A stretch of 30,465 bases of DNA from SZUA-365 sp034002405 (GTDB taxonomy: Bacteria > Bacteroidota > Ignavibacteria > SZUA-365), in assembly GCA_034002405.1 (NCBI GenBank), contig JAVFAS010000046.1, positions 1-30,465 of the forward strand. The letters are read 5' to 3'. The notes below the pieces were generated by a model that was not told where the DNA came from, searched no databases, and saw only the letters and a list, made by a program, of their open reading frames with translations. The position numbers and the translations under genes are program-made. Of this stretch, positions 16,322 to 25,410 are shown piece by piece (the stretch's first letter is position 1; each line of letters begins with the position of its first letter).

Positions 16322-17023
16322 TCAGAACAGGAACATGCGCATCGACGAGCCGGCCCGGCGGCCGAGCACCCGGAGCTTGTTGAAACGGTTCTCCGAGCCG
16401 TCGAGCAGGCGCCGGATATTGGCGCGGTGCGCGAAAAACAGCAGTGCCGTGGTGGCGATGCTGAAGATGATCAGGGTATGATAGCTGGGAATATCGACGT
16501 GAAAGACGTTGAAGCGGATGAACATGGTCGTCGGAAACGCCGTCGCGGCGCTCAGCGACCCCAGCGACACGTACCCGGTGGAGAAGAGCACGAGCATGAA
16601 CACGATCACCGCGACGGAAATGTCGATGGGTGCGATGCCGACGAGCATGCCTGCCGCGGTGTTGATGCCCTTGCCGCCGCGGAAGTTGAGGAAGACCGAA
16701 AAAATATGTCCCAGCACCGCGGCGATGCCCGCGATGATCTGCACCACGGTGAAGTCGTCGAAGGGCGTGCGGTTGTTGAACGGAAAGTCTCCATAGTGCA
16801 GTCGCGCGATCAGGAGCACGGCCAGCAATCCCTTGGCGATGTCTCCCACCTGTACCAGCAGTCCGAGCTTCCATCCCAACGTGCGCATGACATTCGTGCT
16901 GCCGATGTTGCCACTGCCGTGCCGACGGATGTCGGTGCCCCCCAGCCAGCGGCCGACGAGCAGCCCGGTGGGAATCGAACCGGCGATGTAGCTGAGGATG
17001 ATGATGAGACTGAGAAGGTACAT
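16322..17023 (-). CDS. plsY: Glycerol-3-phosphate acyltransferase (acyl-phosphate dependent)
   Basis: 233 aa, polytopic inner-membrane enzyme that puts the first acyl chain on glycerol 3-phosphate using acyl-phosphate. Conserved PlsY motifs: GSIPTGLLVGR (15-25), GSGNIGSTNVMRTLGWK (36-52) and FRGGKGINTAAG. The ATG at 17023 (MYLLSLIIILSYIAGSIPTG) is the natural start; an upstream in-frame start would add a polar, non-conserved stretch that runs into the promoter region. Next to gpsA, the source of its substrate. Confidence 0.95.
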   Translation of the reverse strand: MYLLSLIIILSYIAGSIPTGLLVGRWLGGTDIRRHGSGNIGSTNVMRTLGWKLGLLVQVGDIAKGLLAVLLIARLHYGDFPFNNRTPFDDFTVVQIIAGIAAVLGHIFSVFLNFRGGKGINTAAGMLVGIAPIDISVAVIVFMLVLFSTGYVSLGSLSAATAFPTTMFIRFNVFHVDIPSYHTLIIFSIATTALLFFAHRANIRRLLDGSENRFNKLRVLGRRAGSSMRMFLF

Positions 17024-17060
17024 GGGCGGATTCACCGTGCAGTGATCAAACGAACTCTGT

Positions 17061-17089
17061 AACTTATTTTTTTTACCGACCAAAATCAA
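17061..17089 (-). promoter_or_regulatory. Putative promoter of plsY
   Basis: On the minus strand TTGATT, 17 bp, TAAGTT, with a predicted start about 30 nt before the plsY ATG. The spacer contains an A-tract. It lies in the 155-bp gap between divergent plsY and the glycosyltransferase gene. Confidence 0.4.
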
Positions 17090-17178
17090 CGGAGAAGTTC
17101 ATCCGGGATGGAATTCCGACCGTGCGCCGGTCACCGGATTTGCTTTCTTGCACCCGGCGCGAGAATTTGCCAGAAGCC

Positions 17179-19059
17179 ATGCCGCAACTCACCTACATCG
17201 ATACAGGATCGAAGCGCCGGTCCCGGACGCCTGACAGCGCCGCCTCGCGCGATGGATCGTCCACCGAACCGCGGGGAACGCGATCCCGGCGCCTCGCGCG
17301 GTTCTGGCGCGGCGCGGCGCGGGGCATGCTCCGCCACCGCGTACTCCTGCTCGCGGCGCTGGCGCTGTACCGCTTCGCCGCGCTCGGTATGGGTGAGATG
17401 CAGCAATGGGACGAAGCGATCTACGCCCTCCGTACCCAGGCGGTGTTGCAGTTCGGCGCGGTGTGGGATCAGTCGGCCTTCATGCTGGGCGGGACGTATT
17501 ATTCCGCGCATCCGCCGCTGTATGTATGGATTTCCACGGCGTCGGTCCTGCTTGTCGGCGACCATCTCTGGGCGTATCGACTCGGATCGGCCATCGCGGG
17601 TGCGCTGCTCGTGCCACTGATCTATCAGCTCGGCCGTCTGTTGCAGCCGTCGCTGCGCGCCCTGACCGCGGCCGCCCTCTTCGCGGTCCTGCCCCTGCCC
17701 GCGCTCTTCTCGCATTTCGGACAGCTGGATCTTCTTCTGACGTTGTGCATGATCGCCGCGCTGTATTTCGCCCTGCGCGCGCTGCGCGGTGTCCGGGCCA
17801 TGGATACCCTCCGCGCGGGGGTCGCGCTTGCCGCGGCGCTGATGACCAAGCTGCTGTTCGCCTTCGCCATCCCGGCGGCGGTGGGAGCGTCGGCGTTGCT
17901 GCTCACCGGTTCCCGGCGACGGCGCGCCGTGACCGTCGCGGCCACGATGGTGCTGCTCTCCCTCCCGCTGTGGCTGCCGTGGGCGCTGTCGTTTGCCCTC
18001 ACGCATGGTGGCGGGGTCGGATTCCTCTTCTCGCCATCGCTCCCGCTGGGGGCGACCTTCTCCGGCCACGAAGGTACGCCCAAGGACACCGGCGCGCTGT
18101 ACTACCTCAACCAGCTGCTGGTGAATCTGAGCGTGCTCGCGCCATGCGCGAGCTATTCCCTCTGGCGTACGCTCCGCCGCGGCGCGCGCGACGGCTGGAT
18201 CGTCAGCGCCATGACCATACTGCTCACGCTCGTGGCGCTGCTGGTCCTGCGCAGTTCCTTCGAGGTGTACCTGATTCCCATCCTTCCACTGCTTGTGTTG
18301 CATGGGGTGCATGGTGTCGCCTTGCTCCGCCGCGCGGCACGCGGAACCCTGCTCGCGCATGCCTTCGCCGCCGCGCTCGTCCTCCCCTGGTCGCTGTTCC
18401 CCGCATGGCGCACGGCGAGCAAGGATCTGTTCCGGACCTTCGGCGGCGCGGTCCTGCCCGACGGCGGTATCGTGGCCGTGCTGCTGTTGGCCGTGACGGT
18501 CGGCGCCACGGTCACGGGCGTCTGGCTGCTGGACAGAAAGAATCTCCTGCGCGGTGTCTTTTCCCTCCCGCTTACCGGCACGATGCTGATCCTGCTCACC
18601 GCCGCGACACTGTTCCGGTTGTGGGTTCTGGCGCCATCCGATCTCGACGACGGTGCCCGGCACGCGGCCGACGCGGTGCGCGGATCGAATGCCGTCCGCA
18701 TCTATCTGGTGGGCAACGGTGCCAATCCGCAGTTGACGTTCTACCTCGCGGGCGCCGATATCGGCTGGTCGACGCCGGAACGCCTGCGCTTCGAGCGTCT
18801 CGAACCCCGCACGCTGGGCGTCGATGGGATTCGCGGCCACCTCGCCGCGCGGGGTCGCCATGACCCGGTCGCCGTGCTGATCGAACGTGATGAAATCGCG
18901 ATGGGCGCGATCGCCGCCACGCGCGATGTTCTGCCCGATGGGTTCATGGTCAAACGCGAGCTGCGCCGCTACCTGATCGCGGGAAATGCGGGGTTGGTGT
19001 TGGGGGAGGGGAATGAGGGGAATGAGGGGAATAAGGGGAATGAGGGGAATGAGGAGTAA
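17179..19059 (+). CDS. GT-C (ArnT/PMT-like, GT39-type) membrane glycosyltransferase
   Basis: 626 aa from the ATG at 17179; a GTG at 17122 would add 19 residues and ATG 17326 would remove the polar basic leader. After about 50 basic residues there are roughly ten or more hydrophobic helices. The first periplasmic loop carries WDEAIYALRTQAVLQFG with the acidic Asp-Glu pair typical of polyprenyl-phosphate-sugar dependent GT-C enzymes, followed by YSAHPPLYVWIS, also typical of the PMT_2/ArnT group. The C-terminal part is soluble (periplasmic). It most likely moves a sugar from a lipid carrier to a lipid or protein acceptor outside the inner membrane; donor and acceptor are unknown. The last 15 codons are a 9-bp repeat (NEG-type) overlapping the start of the next gene. 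Confidence 0.8.
   Translation: MPQLTYIDTGSKRRSRTPDSAASRDGSSTEPRGTRSRRLARFWRGAARGMLRHRVLLLAALALYRFAALGMGEMQQWDEAIYALRTQAVLQFGAVWDQSAFMLGGTYYSAHPPLYVWISTASVLLVGDHLWAYRLGSAIAGALLVPLIYQLGRLLQPSLRALTAAALFAVLPLPALFSHFGQLDLLLTLCMIAALYFALRALRGVRAMDTLRAGVALAAALMTKLLFAFAIPAAVGASALLLTGSRRRRAVTVAATMVLLSLPLWLPWALSFALTHGGGVGFLFSPSLPLGATFSGHEGTPKDTGALYYLNQLLVNLSVLAPCASYSLWRTLRRGARDGWIVSAMTILLTLVALLVLRSSFEVYLIPILPLLVLHGVHGVALLRRAARGTLLAHAFAAALVLPWSLFPAWRTASKDLFRTFGGAVLPDGGIVAVLLLAVTVGATVTGVWLLDRKNLLRGVFSLPLTGTMLILLTAATLFRLWVLAPSDLDDGARHAADAVRGSNAVRIYLVGNGANPQLTFYLAGADIGWSTPERLRFERLEPRTLGVDGIRGHLAARGRHDPVAVLIERDEIAMGAIAATRDVLPDGFMVKRELRRYLIAGNAGLVLGEGNEGNEGNKGNEGNEE
19008..19052 (+). repeat. 9-bp coding repeat with stacked ribosome sites and ATGs
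   Basis: Five units of GGGGAATGA (the third is GGGGAATAA). In the upstream frame it encodes the Asn-Glu-Gly tail of the glycosyltransferase. In another frame it gives in-frame ATGs at 19013, 19022, 19040 and 19049 for the next gene, each preceded by GAGGGGA or GGAGGGGA. Copy-number change would keep both frames. Confidence 0.85.
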
Positions 19060-21415
19060 GGTGTCGAAATATCCGGTATTTTTGCGGCTGCTGCGGATGC
19101 GGGCGGCGGGGGCGCTGGCGGTGATCTATACGGTGGCGGCGGTGCTGTGCGCGTCGGTGCCGCTGCTGGGGACGCTGGGGTATGAGTCCGCGTTGCTCTT
19201 CGGATTGCTCGCGGCATGGATCGGCGCCGTACTGCCGTTTTCCGCGCTCCGGCGGTTCCGGCGTCTCGATGCCATCGCTTCCGCGCGCGCTGCTTCCGGG
19301 CGCGGTGCGTTCGAGGGCAGGGCTGTCATGCGCGCGGTTCTTGCGCGATGGCTGCATGTCACCCTCGCGGGCTGGCTGCTGTTGCTGCTTCCGATGGCGG
19401 TGCTGACGGTGAATGCACTGCGCGTGCCCAATTGCGCGATGTTCGACGGGGTGATGTTCTGGCTGCTGATTCCATTGCCGACCGCGGCGTTTGTCGCCGC
19501 CGTGCTTCTGTTTCTCGACGCGATGGTCGGCCGCGCGGCAGGGTGGACGTACTTCCTCCTGCTCGTGTCGCTCCTGCTTCAGCCCTTCGTGCAGATTTTC
19601 ACGCGGCCGCAGATCTTCGCCTATAACCATGTGTTCGGCATGTTTCCCGGACTGTCGTGGGATCAAAGCCAGCCGCCATTCGCGACACTCGGACTGTACC
19701 GGCTTTCCACGCTTTCCTACATCCTGCTGCTGCTCGTCACCACCACGGCACTGCGTGCGCGTCACCTCGTCATGGCGATCCCGCTGGCCATGGCGATCCC
19801 GCGCACGCGCCTCGCGCTGGCCTTCGCCGTCCCGCTCGCGGCCGTGCTCACGTTTCATCTGGCGTCCGATCATCTCGGGTTCACGAACAGTTCTGCGCAT
19901 CTCCGCGCGGAACTGGGAGCGGAATACCGCCTCGGAACGATCCGCCTGGTGTACGACCCCGCCACGCTGACGCGGGACGACGCGCGCGCGATCGTCGAGG
20001 AACACCGTTTCCAGCTCGATCGCGTCCGCGCCGAACTGGGGGTGCGGTGGGAGAACGAGATCGTTTCGTATCTGTATCCCGACGCCGCGACGAAACGACG
20101 GCTGCTTGGCACCGAGAGCAGCGATCTCGCCCGACCATGGCGCGGGGAAATCCACCTCTCGCTCGGAAGCTGGCGGGAAACGGTGAAACATGAACTCGTG
20201 CATGTGGTCGCGGGGGCGTTCGGCCCACATCTGGTGAAGGCACCGTTCGTCCGCGTGCTGGGATTGACCGAGGGACTCGCGATGGCGGTCGAATGGTCAT
20301 GGGGGAACCGCACGCTGCATGAATCCGCCGCCGGGATGCTGGCGCAGGGGCTGCTTCCGCATGCGCGGGACTGTCTCGGGACGGTGGGCTTCGTCACCGG
20401 GAATTCCTCCCGCGGCTATGTCGCGAGCGGTTCGCTGACGCGCTGGCTGCTCGATTCGCTCGGTGTCGGTACGATCCGACGCGCCTATGCCGCCGACGAT
20501 GTCGAGGGCACGCTCGGCATCGCGTATGATGAAATCGACCGGCGCTGGCGACGCTTTTTGTCCACGATTCCCCGCGAACGACCCGACAGCCTCGCGATCG
20601 CCTATTCCTTCCGCCGTCCCTCACTGTTCAGCGCCACGTGTCCCCGTGTGATCACCGAACGCAACCGCGACGCGGCCGACGCCCTGCGGCGGGGACAGCC
20701 GCGCCGCGCCCTCGCTCTCTACCGCGACGCCGAACGTCTCGCCCCGAATGCCCGTTCCGCCTTCGGCATCGTGGCGGCGCTCTCCGATCTGCGGCGCTGG
20801 GATTCGGTGGTCGCGATGACCGACCGCTCCCTCTCCGACACCGCACGTGCATTCTCGCTTTTCCCCATGCTGCTCTGGAAGGGTGTCGCCGCCTGGAAAC
20901 GCGGCGACAGCGCGGCGGCCGACCACGCGCTGTCGCGCCTGATTCACGAACGCCTGCCGGGGTGGACACACGGATATGCCGAACGCCTGCGCCGCGTGCT
21001 GCGCCGCGGGGCACGGGGGGAACTCGCCGCGCTGGTTACGGACCAACTGCTCCGAAATACACCGCGTGCGGATTCCGTCCGCCGCGCACGGCTGACGCTG
21101 CTGTGCGCGCGTGATCCGGACGATCCGGTCGTGGTCGAGGAATACATGCGGGCAATGATCGCGGATACGGCCGCGCGGACGGAGGGACGTCGCCGTGCGC
21201 TGCGCGCTTTCGAACGCATTGCGTGGCAGCCGCTGTGGTATGACCTCCGCATGCTGGCCGTCCGCCTCTTCGCGCGGGAACAGCGGTGGGAGGACGCGCA
21301 ACGGCTGCTCCGGCATCAGCTCGGGGAAGCACGGACGGCAGTGCAGCGCGCCGAAGTGACGGAATGGATGGCCCGATGCGCGATGGCACGGCGGAAGCCG
21401 GAAGCGCGCCGCTGA
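19049..21415 (+). CDS. Membrane-anchored gluzincin-like metallopeptidase with TPR-like region
   Basis: 788 aa from the ATG at 19049, which overlaps the previous stop by 11 bp; ATGs 9-36 bp earlier are in frame and equally possible. Residues about 10-270 contain six or more transmembrane helices. A domain of the peptidase MA type follows, with zinc motif HELVH (His381, Glu382, His385) and a third likely ligand, Glu408, in GLTEGLA. The region 535-780 is Ala/Arg-rich and helical with TPR-like pairs (RRGQPRRALALYRDAERLAPNARSAFGIVAAL cut here only as an indication of position, about 545-575). It probably cleaves or processes envelope proteins at the membrane; the substrate is unknown. Tight coupling to the glycosyltransferase hints at joint work on a surface glycoconjugate. 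Confidence 0.75.
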   Translation: MRSKVSKYPVFLRLLRMRAAGALAVIYTVAAVLCASVPLLGTLGYESALLFGLLAAWIGAVLPFSALRRFRRLDAIASARAASGRGAFEGRAVMRAVLARWLHVTLAGWLLLLLPMAVLTVNALRVPNCAMFDGVMFWLLIPLPTAAFVAAVLLFLDAMVGRAAGWTYFLLLVSLLLQPFVQIFTRPQIFAYNHVFGMFPGLSWDQSQPPFATLGLYRLSTLSYILLLLVTTTALRARHLVMAIPLAMAIPRTRLALAFAVPLAAVLTFHLASDHLGFTNSSAHLRAELGAEYRLGTIRLVYDPATLTRDDARAIVEEHRFQLDRVRAELGVRWENEIVSYLYPDAATKRRLLGTESSDLARPWRGEIHLSLGSWRETVKHELVHVVAGAFGPHLVKAPFVRVLGLTEGLAMAVEWSWGNRTLHESAAGMLAQGLLPHARDCLGTVGFVTGNSSRGYVASGSLTRWLLDSLGVGTIRRAYAADDVEGTLGIAYDEIDRRWRRFLSTIPRERPDSLAIAYSFRRPSLFSATCPRVITERNRDAADALRRGQPRRALALYRDAERLAPNARSAFGIVAALSDLRRWDSVVAMTDRSLSDTARAFSLFPMLLWKGVAAWKRGDSAAADHALSRLIHERLPGWTHGYAERLRRVLRRGARGELAALVTDQLLRNTPRADSVRRARLTLLCARDPDDPVVVEEYMRAMIADTAARTEGRRRALRAFERIAWQPLWYDLRMLAVRLFAREQRWEDAQRLLRHQLGEARTAVQRAEVTEWMARCAMARRKPEARR

Positions 21416-21448
21416 CGAGGAGCCGCTGAGGGGGAGGTCCCGGAGGGA

Positions 21449-22474
21449 CTAATTCGTGCGGTACAGAAGAATATGCAGGGAGTCGGCGTACACATCGTGC
21501 CGCGCGACCATGGCGATGCCGTTTCCGGCGGGCGAAAACCGCGCCATCAGCGTGCTGGCCTTGATCGATTCGCCAAGGCGGAGAGACAGCGGCAGGCCTT
21601 CGGTCGTGGCGATCCAGGCATCACCGGTGCGGGTTTCATAAAACATCGACTCGCGCGCGCTCGAGACATCGAAATCGATGATCCGGCCCTTGACGAGCCG
21701 CGTCGTTCCCCCCGTGTTCAGATCCATCCGCATCATTCCTTCCCGATCGATCGCATAGAGAAAACGCGACGTGAAGGCATTGTAATAGACCAGACGCTCA
21801 TGCCAGGGATTGTCGGATTCGATGCGTTCGACGGTGAACGTATTGAGTTCGTTTCCGCTGAAACCCACCTCGCGCACCGTGCCCGAGGCCGTGCGCAGCG
21901 CATAGGTAAGCTGCGAGGTCAGGGTGATCGCGGTGACCGTATCGTCGGCGACCACTGTTGCCAGCGGTGCGGTGGCGAGAATACGCCAGCCGTTCGCGTC
22001 ATACACGGTGTTGTTGATCGTATAGCCATCGGCCGTCGTTCCCACCCAGACGAAACTGTTGCCGGTGTTGTTGAATGTCATCAGAGAGGGCGTTCCGCCT
22101 TCGGTGGGGGCGAACGAGAGCAGTTGCCGGCCCTGCAGGTCGTAGAAAAGGATCGAGCCGTCCTGGACAAACGCCAACGCGGTCCCCGACGGATCGAAGG
22201 AATACAGGGTGTGCCAGGTCGCGACCGTCCCGAGATCGATGATGCGTGTCGCCCGCGTGGCGACATCCATCACCGCGAGGCGCGAGGGCATGCGCAGCGC
22301 GGAGGGCGGATCACCGCCGTAGTGATATTCGTCATACCCCGCGACCACGGTCTTGCCGTCGGGAGTCCAGACGGGATTGACATGATGCACGACGCGCGTG
22401 GGATCGTCGTCGCTGCACGACGCCAGCATGAGCAGGAAAAACAGGGCCGGGAAAATCTGACGGATTCTAAACAT
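21449..22474 (-). CDS. Lipoprotein with TolB/WD40-like beta-propeller
   Basis: 341 aa from the ATG at 22474 (MFRIRQIFPALFFLLMLASC, lipobox with Cys20); an upstream in-frame start would place 20 polar residues ahead of the signal peptide. The body is made of blades such as VNPVWTPDGKTVVAGYDEY, YSFDPSGTALAFVQDGSILFYDLQGRQLLSF and ARFSPAGNGIAMVARHDVYADSLHI cut by loops, the pattern of TolB/PD40-like propellers. Probably an envelope scaffold or sensor; the role is unknown. It is last in a minus-strand group after ispE (93-bp gap). It converges with the metallopeptidase gene, leaving only 33 bp. Confidence 0.75.
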   Translation of the reverse strand: MFRIRQIFPALFFLLMLASCSDDDPTRVVHHVNPVWTPDGKTVVAGYDEYHYGGDPPSALRMPSRLAVMDVATRATRIIDLGTVATWHTLYSFDPSGTALAFVQDGSILFYDLQGRQLLSFAPTEGGTPSLMTFNNTGNSFVWVGTTADGYTINNTVYDANGWRILATAPLATVVADDTVTAITLTSQLTYALRTASGTVREVGFSGNELNTFTVERIESDNPWHERLVYYNAFTSRFLYAIDREGMMRMDLNTGGTTRLVKGRIIDFDVSSARESMFYETRTGDAWIATTEGLPLSLRLGESIKASTLMARFSPAGNGIAMVARHDVYADSLHILLYRTN

Positions 22475-22567
22475 GGGGTCATCGCTTTGGTTGAAAAACG
22501 GACGGCTTCGTTTCGGGATATCCCAAAACAACACGTTGGGATGCGGAAAAGTTACGCGGCATGCGCA

Positions 22568-23434
22568 TCAATCCACGGGCACGACGGATTCGGGGATGAA
22601 TGCCGGTGCCGTGACGCTCAGGATCCGCGCGGGATGAACAGCCGCGGTGCATGCATGCGCCGCGGTATCGGAATCAAACAGGCCGAAGACCGATGCGCCG
22701 CTGCCGCTCATCAGCGTACCGACCGCGCCCGCGTCGCGCATCGCGTCGCGCGCCCGCCGGATCTCCGGATGCGTGGCCATCACCGCTTCCTCGAAATCAT
22801 TGTGCAGCAACCGCCGCAACGCCGCGGTGTCGCCATCCGCTGCCCGGCGCAGCAGCGCGCGCAGGTCGGGATCGTCCGGATCCGCGGCGAGGCGCAGGTT
22901 GGCGTATGCCCAGGCGGTGGAGACGTGAATGCCCGGATCGAGCAACACGATCCACCACGGGCAGGCGAACGGGAAATGGTCGAGAAGCTCGCCGCGTCCG
23001 CGGGCGGTCGCGCTCCCGTCGCGGAGAAAAAACGGGACGTCGGAGCCCAGCCGCAGCGCCATGGCGAAAAGATCCGCTTCCGCGATGCGAAGGTCAAGCA
23101 GCGATGGGAGGACGCGCAACACCGCCGCGGCGTCCGCGCTGCCGCCGCCGAGTCCGGCGCCCATGGGGATGCGCTTGCGCAGTTCGATGTGCACGCCCAC
23201 GCCCGGGTGCGCCGCGAGCAGCATCCGTGCCGCGCGCATGCAGAGATTGCCGTCGTCGGTGGGGACGTCGGCACGGTCGCATTCCATGGTGATGCCGTCC
23301 GGGGTCGGTTCGATCCGCACCGTGTCGAAGAGGTCGACGCGGTGGAAGATCGTGGACAGATCATGGTAGCCGTCGGCACGGCGGCCGAGTACCCGGAGCC
23401 CGAGATTGATTTTCGCGTGCGCGCGGACGGTCAT
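22568..23434 (-). CDS. ispE: 4-diphosphocytidyl-2-C-methyl-D-erythritol kinase
   Basis: 288 aa, normal length. A GHMP-family kinase that phosphorylates CDP-methylerythritol in the MEP route to isoprenoids. The N-terminal AHAKINLGLRVLGRRADGYH (6-24 region; Lys8 is the conserved lysine) and the glycine-rich ATP loop PMGAGLGGGSADAA (90-103) are diagnostic; the C-terminal GTLMSGSGASVFGLF is the third GHMP motif. It starts 15 bp after the preceding gene's stop, so probably cotranscribed with it. Confidence 0.96.
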   Translation of the reverse strand: MTVRAHAKINLGLRVLGRRADGYHDLSTIFHRVDLFDTVRIEPTPDGITMECDRADVPTDDGNLCMRAARMLLAAHPGVGVHIELRKRIPMGAGLGGGSADAAAVLRVLPSLLDLRIAEADLFAMALRLGSDVPFFLRDGSATARGRGELLDHFPFACPWWIVLLDPGIHVSTAWAYANLRLAADPDDPDLRALLRRAADGDTAALRRLLHNDFEEAVMATHPEIRRARDAMRDAGAVGTLMSGSGASVFGLFDSDTAAHACTAAVHPARILSVTAPAFIPESVVPVD

Positions 23435-23449
23435 GCGTCGGCCACCCGC

Positions 23450-24208
23450 TCAGCTTTCGCCGAGGAAGAGTCCGAAGGTCAGGCCGACGCGAAGAAACGG
23501 ACTTTCAAATCCGAAATCCGGCATCTCCGCGACCGGGAAGCGATCGTCCATCTCCCACTCCCCGCTGCCGCCGAACCAGCCGCCGGTCACGCCGAGCAGC
23601 ACGAAGGGATGCAATTCGTATTCGAGCGTGAGCGCGGGTTGCCAGGTCAGGAAGCTGCTTTTCAGCTCATGCCGTGTATCCACCGCCGAGACGGGAGTGG
23701 AGGGGAAGAGGCCGTCCCAGTTCTTGCCGGTGTTGTCGCTCTGGGTGAGCGTGAGCGTGTAGGCGCCGCTGCCGAGCATGCCACCGATGGCGACATGGAA
23801 GCGGCCGAAGGGGATCACGTATTCAAGCAGCACGCCGCCCGCGCTGATGTCGAGGGAGGTGGCCTGGTACCGTCCCGCCTCGTCACGTCGTGATTCGAGC
23901 GAGCCGCCGTATCCGATACCACCCACGCGCAGGTTGGGGATCAGCATGATGTAGGCATAGCCCTGGCCGCCGAACAGGAAGGCGCCGCCTTCGTCGAGCG
24001 CGGGGAGTCCCTTGCCCGCGAGCGCGGTATTGAGATCCGCCGTGTTGAGAACATGCCAGGTCGGGGTGATGCCGCCGCCGCCGCCGACAATGCCGCCTCC
24101 ATGCGGTTTGCGATTGGGCCGGATTTCGAAATCCTCGTCTTCTTCCTGCGCCATGAGGGCCGGGACGGTGAGCAGGAGGAGCAGCAGCAGGGTGAGTATT
24201 CGTTGCAT
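23450..24208 (-). CDS. Secreted beta-rich protein, probably outer membrane
   Basis: 252 aa. The ATG at 24208 follows GAGGA with good spacing. Signal peptide MQRILTLLLLLLLTVPALMAQ, then an acidic stretch and a Gly run (GGGIVGGGGGITP). The rest alternates polar and hydrophobic residues in strand-like blocks (YAYIMLIPNLRVGGIGYGG, FHVAIGGMLGSGAYTLTLTQ, FLRVGLTFGLFLGES), as in small outer-membrane barrels or OM-associated proteins. No family was recognised. It lies between pgpA and ispE in a minus-strand series. Confidence 0.7.
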   Translation of the reverse strand: MQRILTLLLLLLLTVPALMAQEEDEDFEIRPNRKPHGGGIVGGGGGITPTWHVLNTADLNTALAGKGLPALDEGGAFLFGGQGYAYIMLIPNLRVGGIGYGGSLESRRDEAGRYQATSLDISAGGVLLEYVIPFGRFHVAIGGMLGSGAYTLTLTQSDNTGKNWDGLFPSTPVSAVDTRHELKSSFLTWQPALTLEYELHPFVLLGVTGGWFGGSGEWEMDDRFPVAEMPDFGFESPFLRVGLTFGLFLGES

Positions 24209-24272
24209 CAAGATATCCTCGGTACGATGATGGACGGGTGAAACGCGACGGCACCGGTGCCGGACGCGCGAG

Positions 24273-24758
24273 TCAGATGAATTGCAGGACGATGTGCATC
24301 ACGATATTGGCGTAGATGCCCGCGATGACGTCGTCCATCATGATGCCGCCACCACCGCGCATGTTGTCGAAATAGCGCGCCGGTTGGGGCTTGACGATGT
24401 CGAAGAGGCGGAACAGCAGAAATGCGCCCAGCGCGACCCACCAGATTTTCGGAAGGAACACGAGCGCGAGCCACATCCCGACGGCTTCGTCGAACACGAC
24501 AATCGACGGGTCGTCACCGTGGCGCTGCTCGAGATAGTCCGCGGCGGGGACGCCGAGAAAAAGTCCCGCGAGCGCGAAGGAGATCGCGATCGTGCCGTTG
24601 TCGGTGAAGGGCAGCACCCAGAACAGCCCGAGGGCGACCGCCGACCCGACCGTTCCCGGCGCGATGGGAACATACCCGGCGAACAGCACCGTGCCCAGCG
24701 CCCGGTAATACCATCCGCGTCCGGTTTCCCACAGTCCGGTGATCGTGGTCGCGCTCAT
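24273..24758 (-). CDS. pgpA: Phosphatidylglycerophosphatase A
   Basis: 161 aa, typical PgpA length. An inner-membrane enzyme that removes phosphate from phosphatidylglycerol phosphate to give phosphatidylglycerol. Family marks: GYVPIAPGTVGSA (29-40), DPSIVVFDEAVGMWLAL (83-99), FRLFDIVKPQPA (116-127) and IMMDDVIAGIYAN (139-151). Its start overlaps the pgsA stop by four bases (ATGA), so the enzyme of the previous step and this one are translated together. Confidence 0.96.
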   Translation of the reverse strand: MSATTITGLWETGRGWYYRALGTVLFAGYVPIAPGTVGSAVALGLFWVLPFTDNGTIAISFALAGLFLGVPAADYLEQRHGDDPSIVVFDEAVGMWLALVFLPKIWWVALGAFLLFRLFDIVKPQPARYFDNMRGGGGIMMDDVIAGIYANIVMHIVLQFI

Positions 24759-25369
24759 TCAGCCACCTGCTTCCGTCGTGTCACGAACGAGGAGATCACG
24801 CGCCAGTTATCCATGAAATACTGCACGCCGGTCACCAGGGTCAGCAGCGTCACCGCGAGCATGAGCAGGAACACAAGCCGTGTGTCGAGCAGTGTCGCGA
24901 TCAGCGGACCCGCGGCCGCGCGCAGCCAAGCCACATCCTGTCCGACGATCAGCAGCAACAGATAATAGAGCACCGTCATCTGGATGAAGGTCTTCCATTG
25001 CGCCGACTTCGACGTGATGATATGCGCACCACGGCTCTCGGCGAGCGAACGCAGCAGGGTGATGACGATATCGCGGATCACGATGACGATCACCATCCAC
25101 CACGGCACGACGCCGAGCAGCGCGAAGGCGATGAACGCGGCGGAGGTGAGGAACTTGTCCGCCAGCGGATCGAGGAACTTCCCGATGTTCGTCACCGTGC
25201 CGCTCCGCCGGGCGATCTCGCCATCATACCAATCGGTCAGCGCTGCGATGAAAAACACCGCGAGCGAAAGTTGCCGCGCCAGCGCGCTGTCGGCGATGAT
25301 CAGAAGCAGGAACACCGGTGACAGCACGATGCGGACGATGGACAGGGTATTTGCGAGTGTGGAAAACAT
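24755..25369 (-). CDS. pgsA: CDP-diacylglycerol-glycerol-3-phosphate 3-phosphatidyltransferase
   Basis: 204 aa from the ATG at 25369 (MFSTLANTLSIVRIVLSPVF). A longer in-frame start at 25486 is rejected because it would run through the csp terminator. The CDP-alcohol phosphotransferase motif is complete: Asp46-x2-Asp49-Gly50-x2-Ala53-Arg54-x8-Gly63-x3-Asp67-x3-Asp71. It makes phosphatidylglycerol phosphate from CDP-diacylglycerol and glycerol 3-phosphate in the inner membrane. The product goes to PgpA, encoded directly downstream with a 4-bp overlap. Confidence 0.95.
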   Translation of the reverse strand: MFSTLANTLSIVRIVLSPVFLLLIIADSALARQLSLAVFFIAALTDWYDGEIARRSGTVTNIGKFLDPLADKFLTSAAFIAFALLGVVPWWMVIVIVIRDIVITLLRSLAESRGAHIITSKSAQWKTFIQMTVLYYLLLLIVGQDVAWLRAAAGPLIATLLDTRLVFLLMLAVTLLTLVTGVQYFMDNWRVISSFVTRRKQVAE

Positions 25370-25410
25370 GCGTTCTCGTGCGAGGGGAAATCTACGGGAA
25401 AACGCACGAT

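Noticed and set aside
21384..21400. A second sigma54-like match, TGGCACG-N4-AAGCC, on the plus strand
   Set aside because: The -12 element is poor, it lies inside the end of a coding region, and no gene follows on the same strand.
21437..21449. Hairpin GTCCC-GGA-GGGAC between convergent genes as a terminator
   Set aside because: Only five base pairs and no T-run on either strand.
21473..23893. 806-aa plus-strand open frame across the lipoprotein, ispE and part of the next gene
   Set aside because: It is antisense to three well-supported genes and has no recognisable domain; high GC removes stops.
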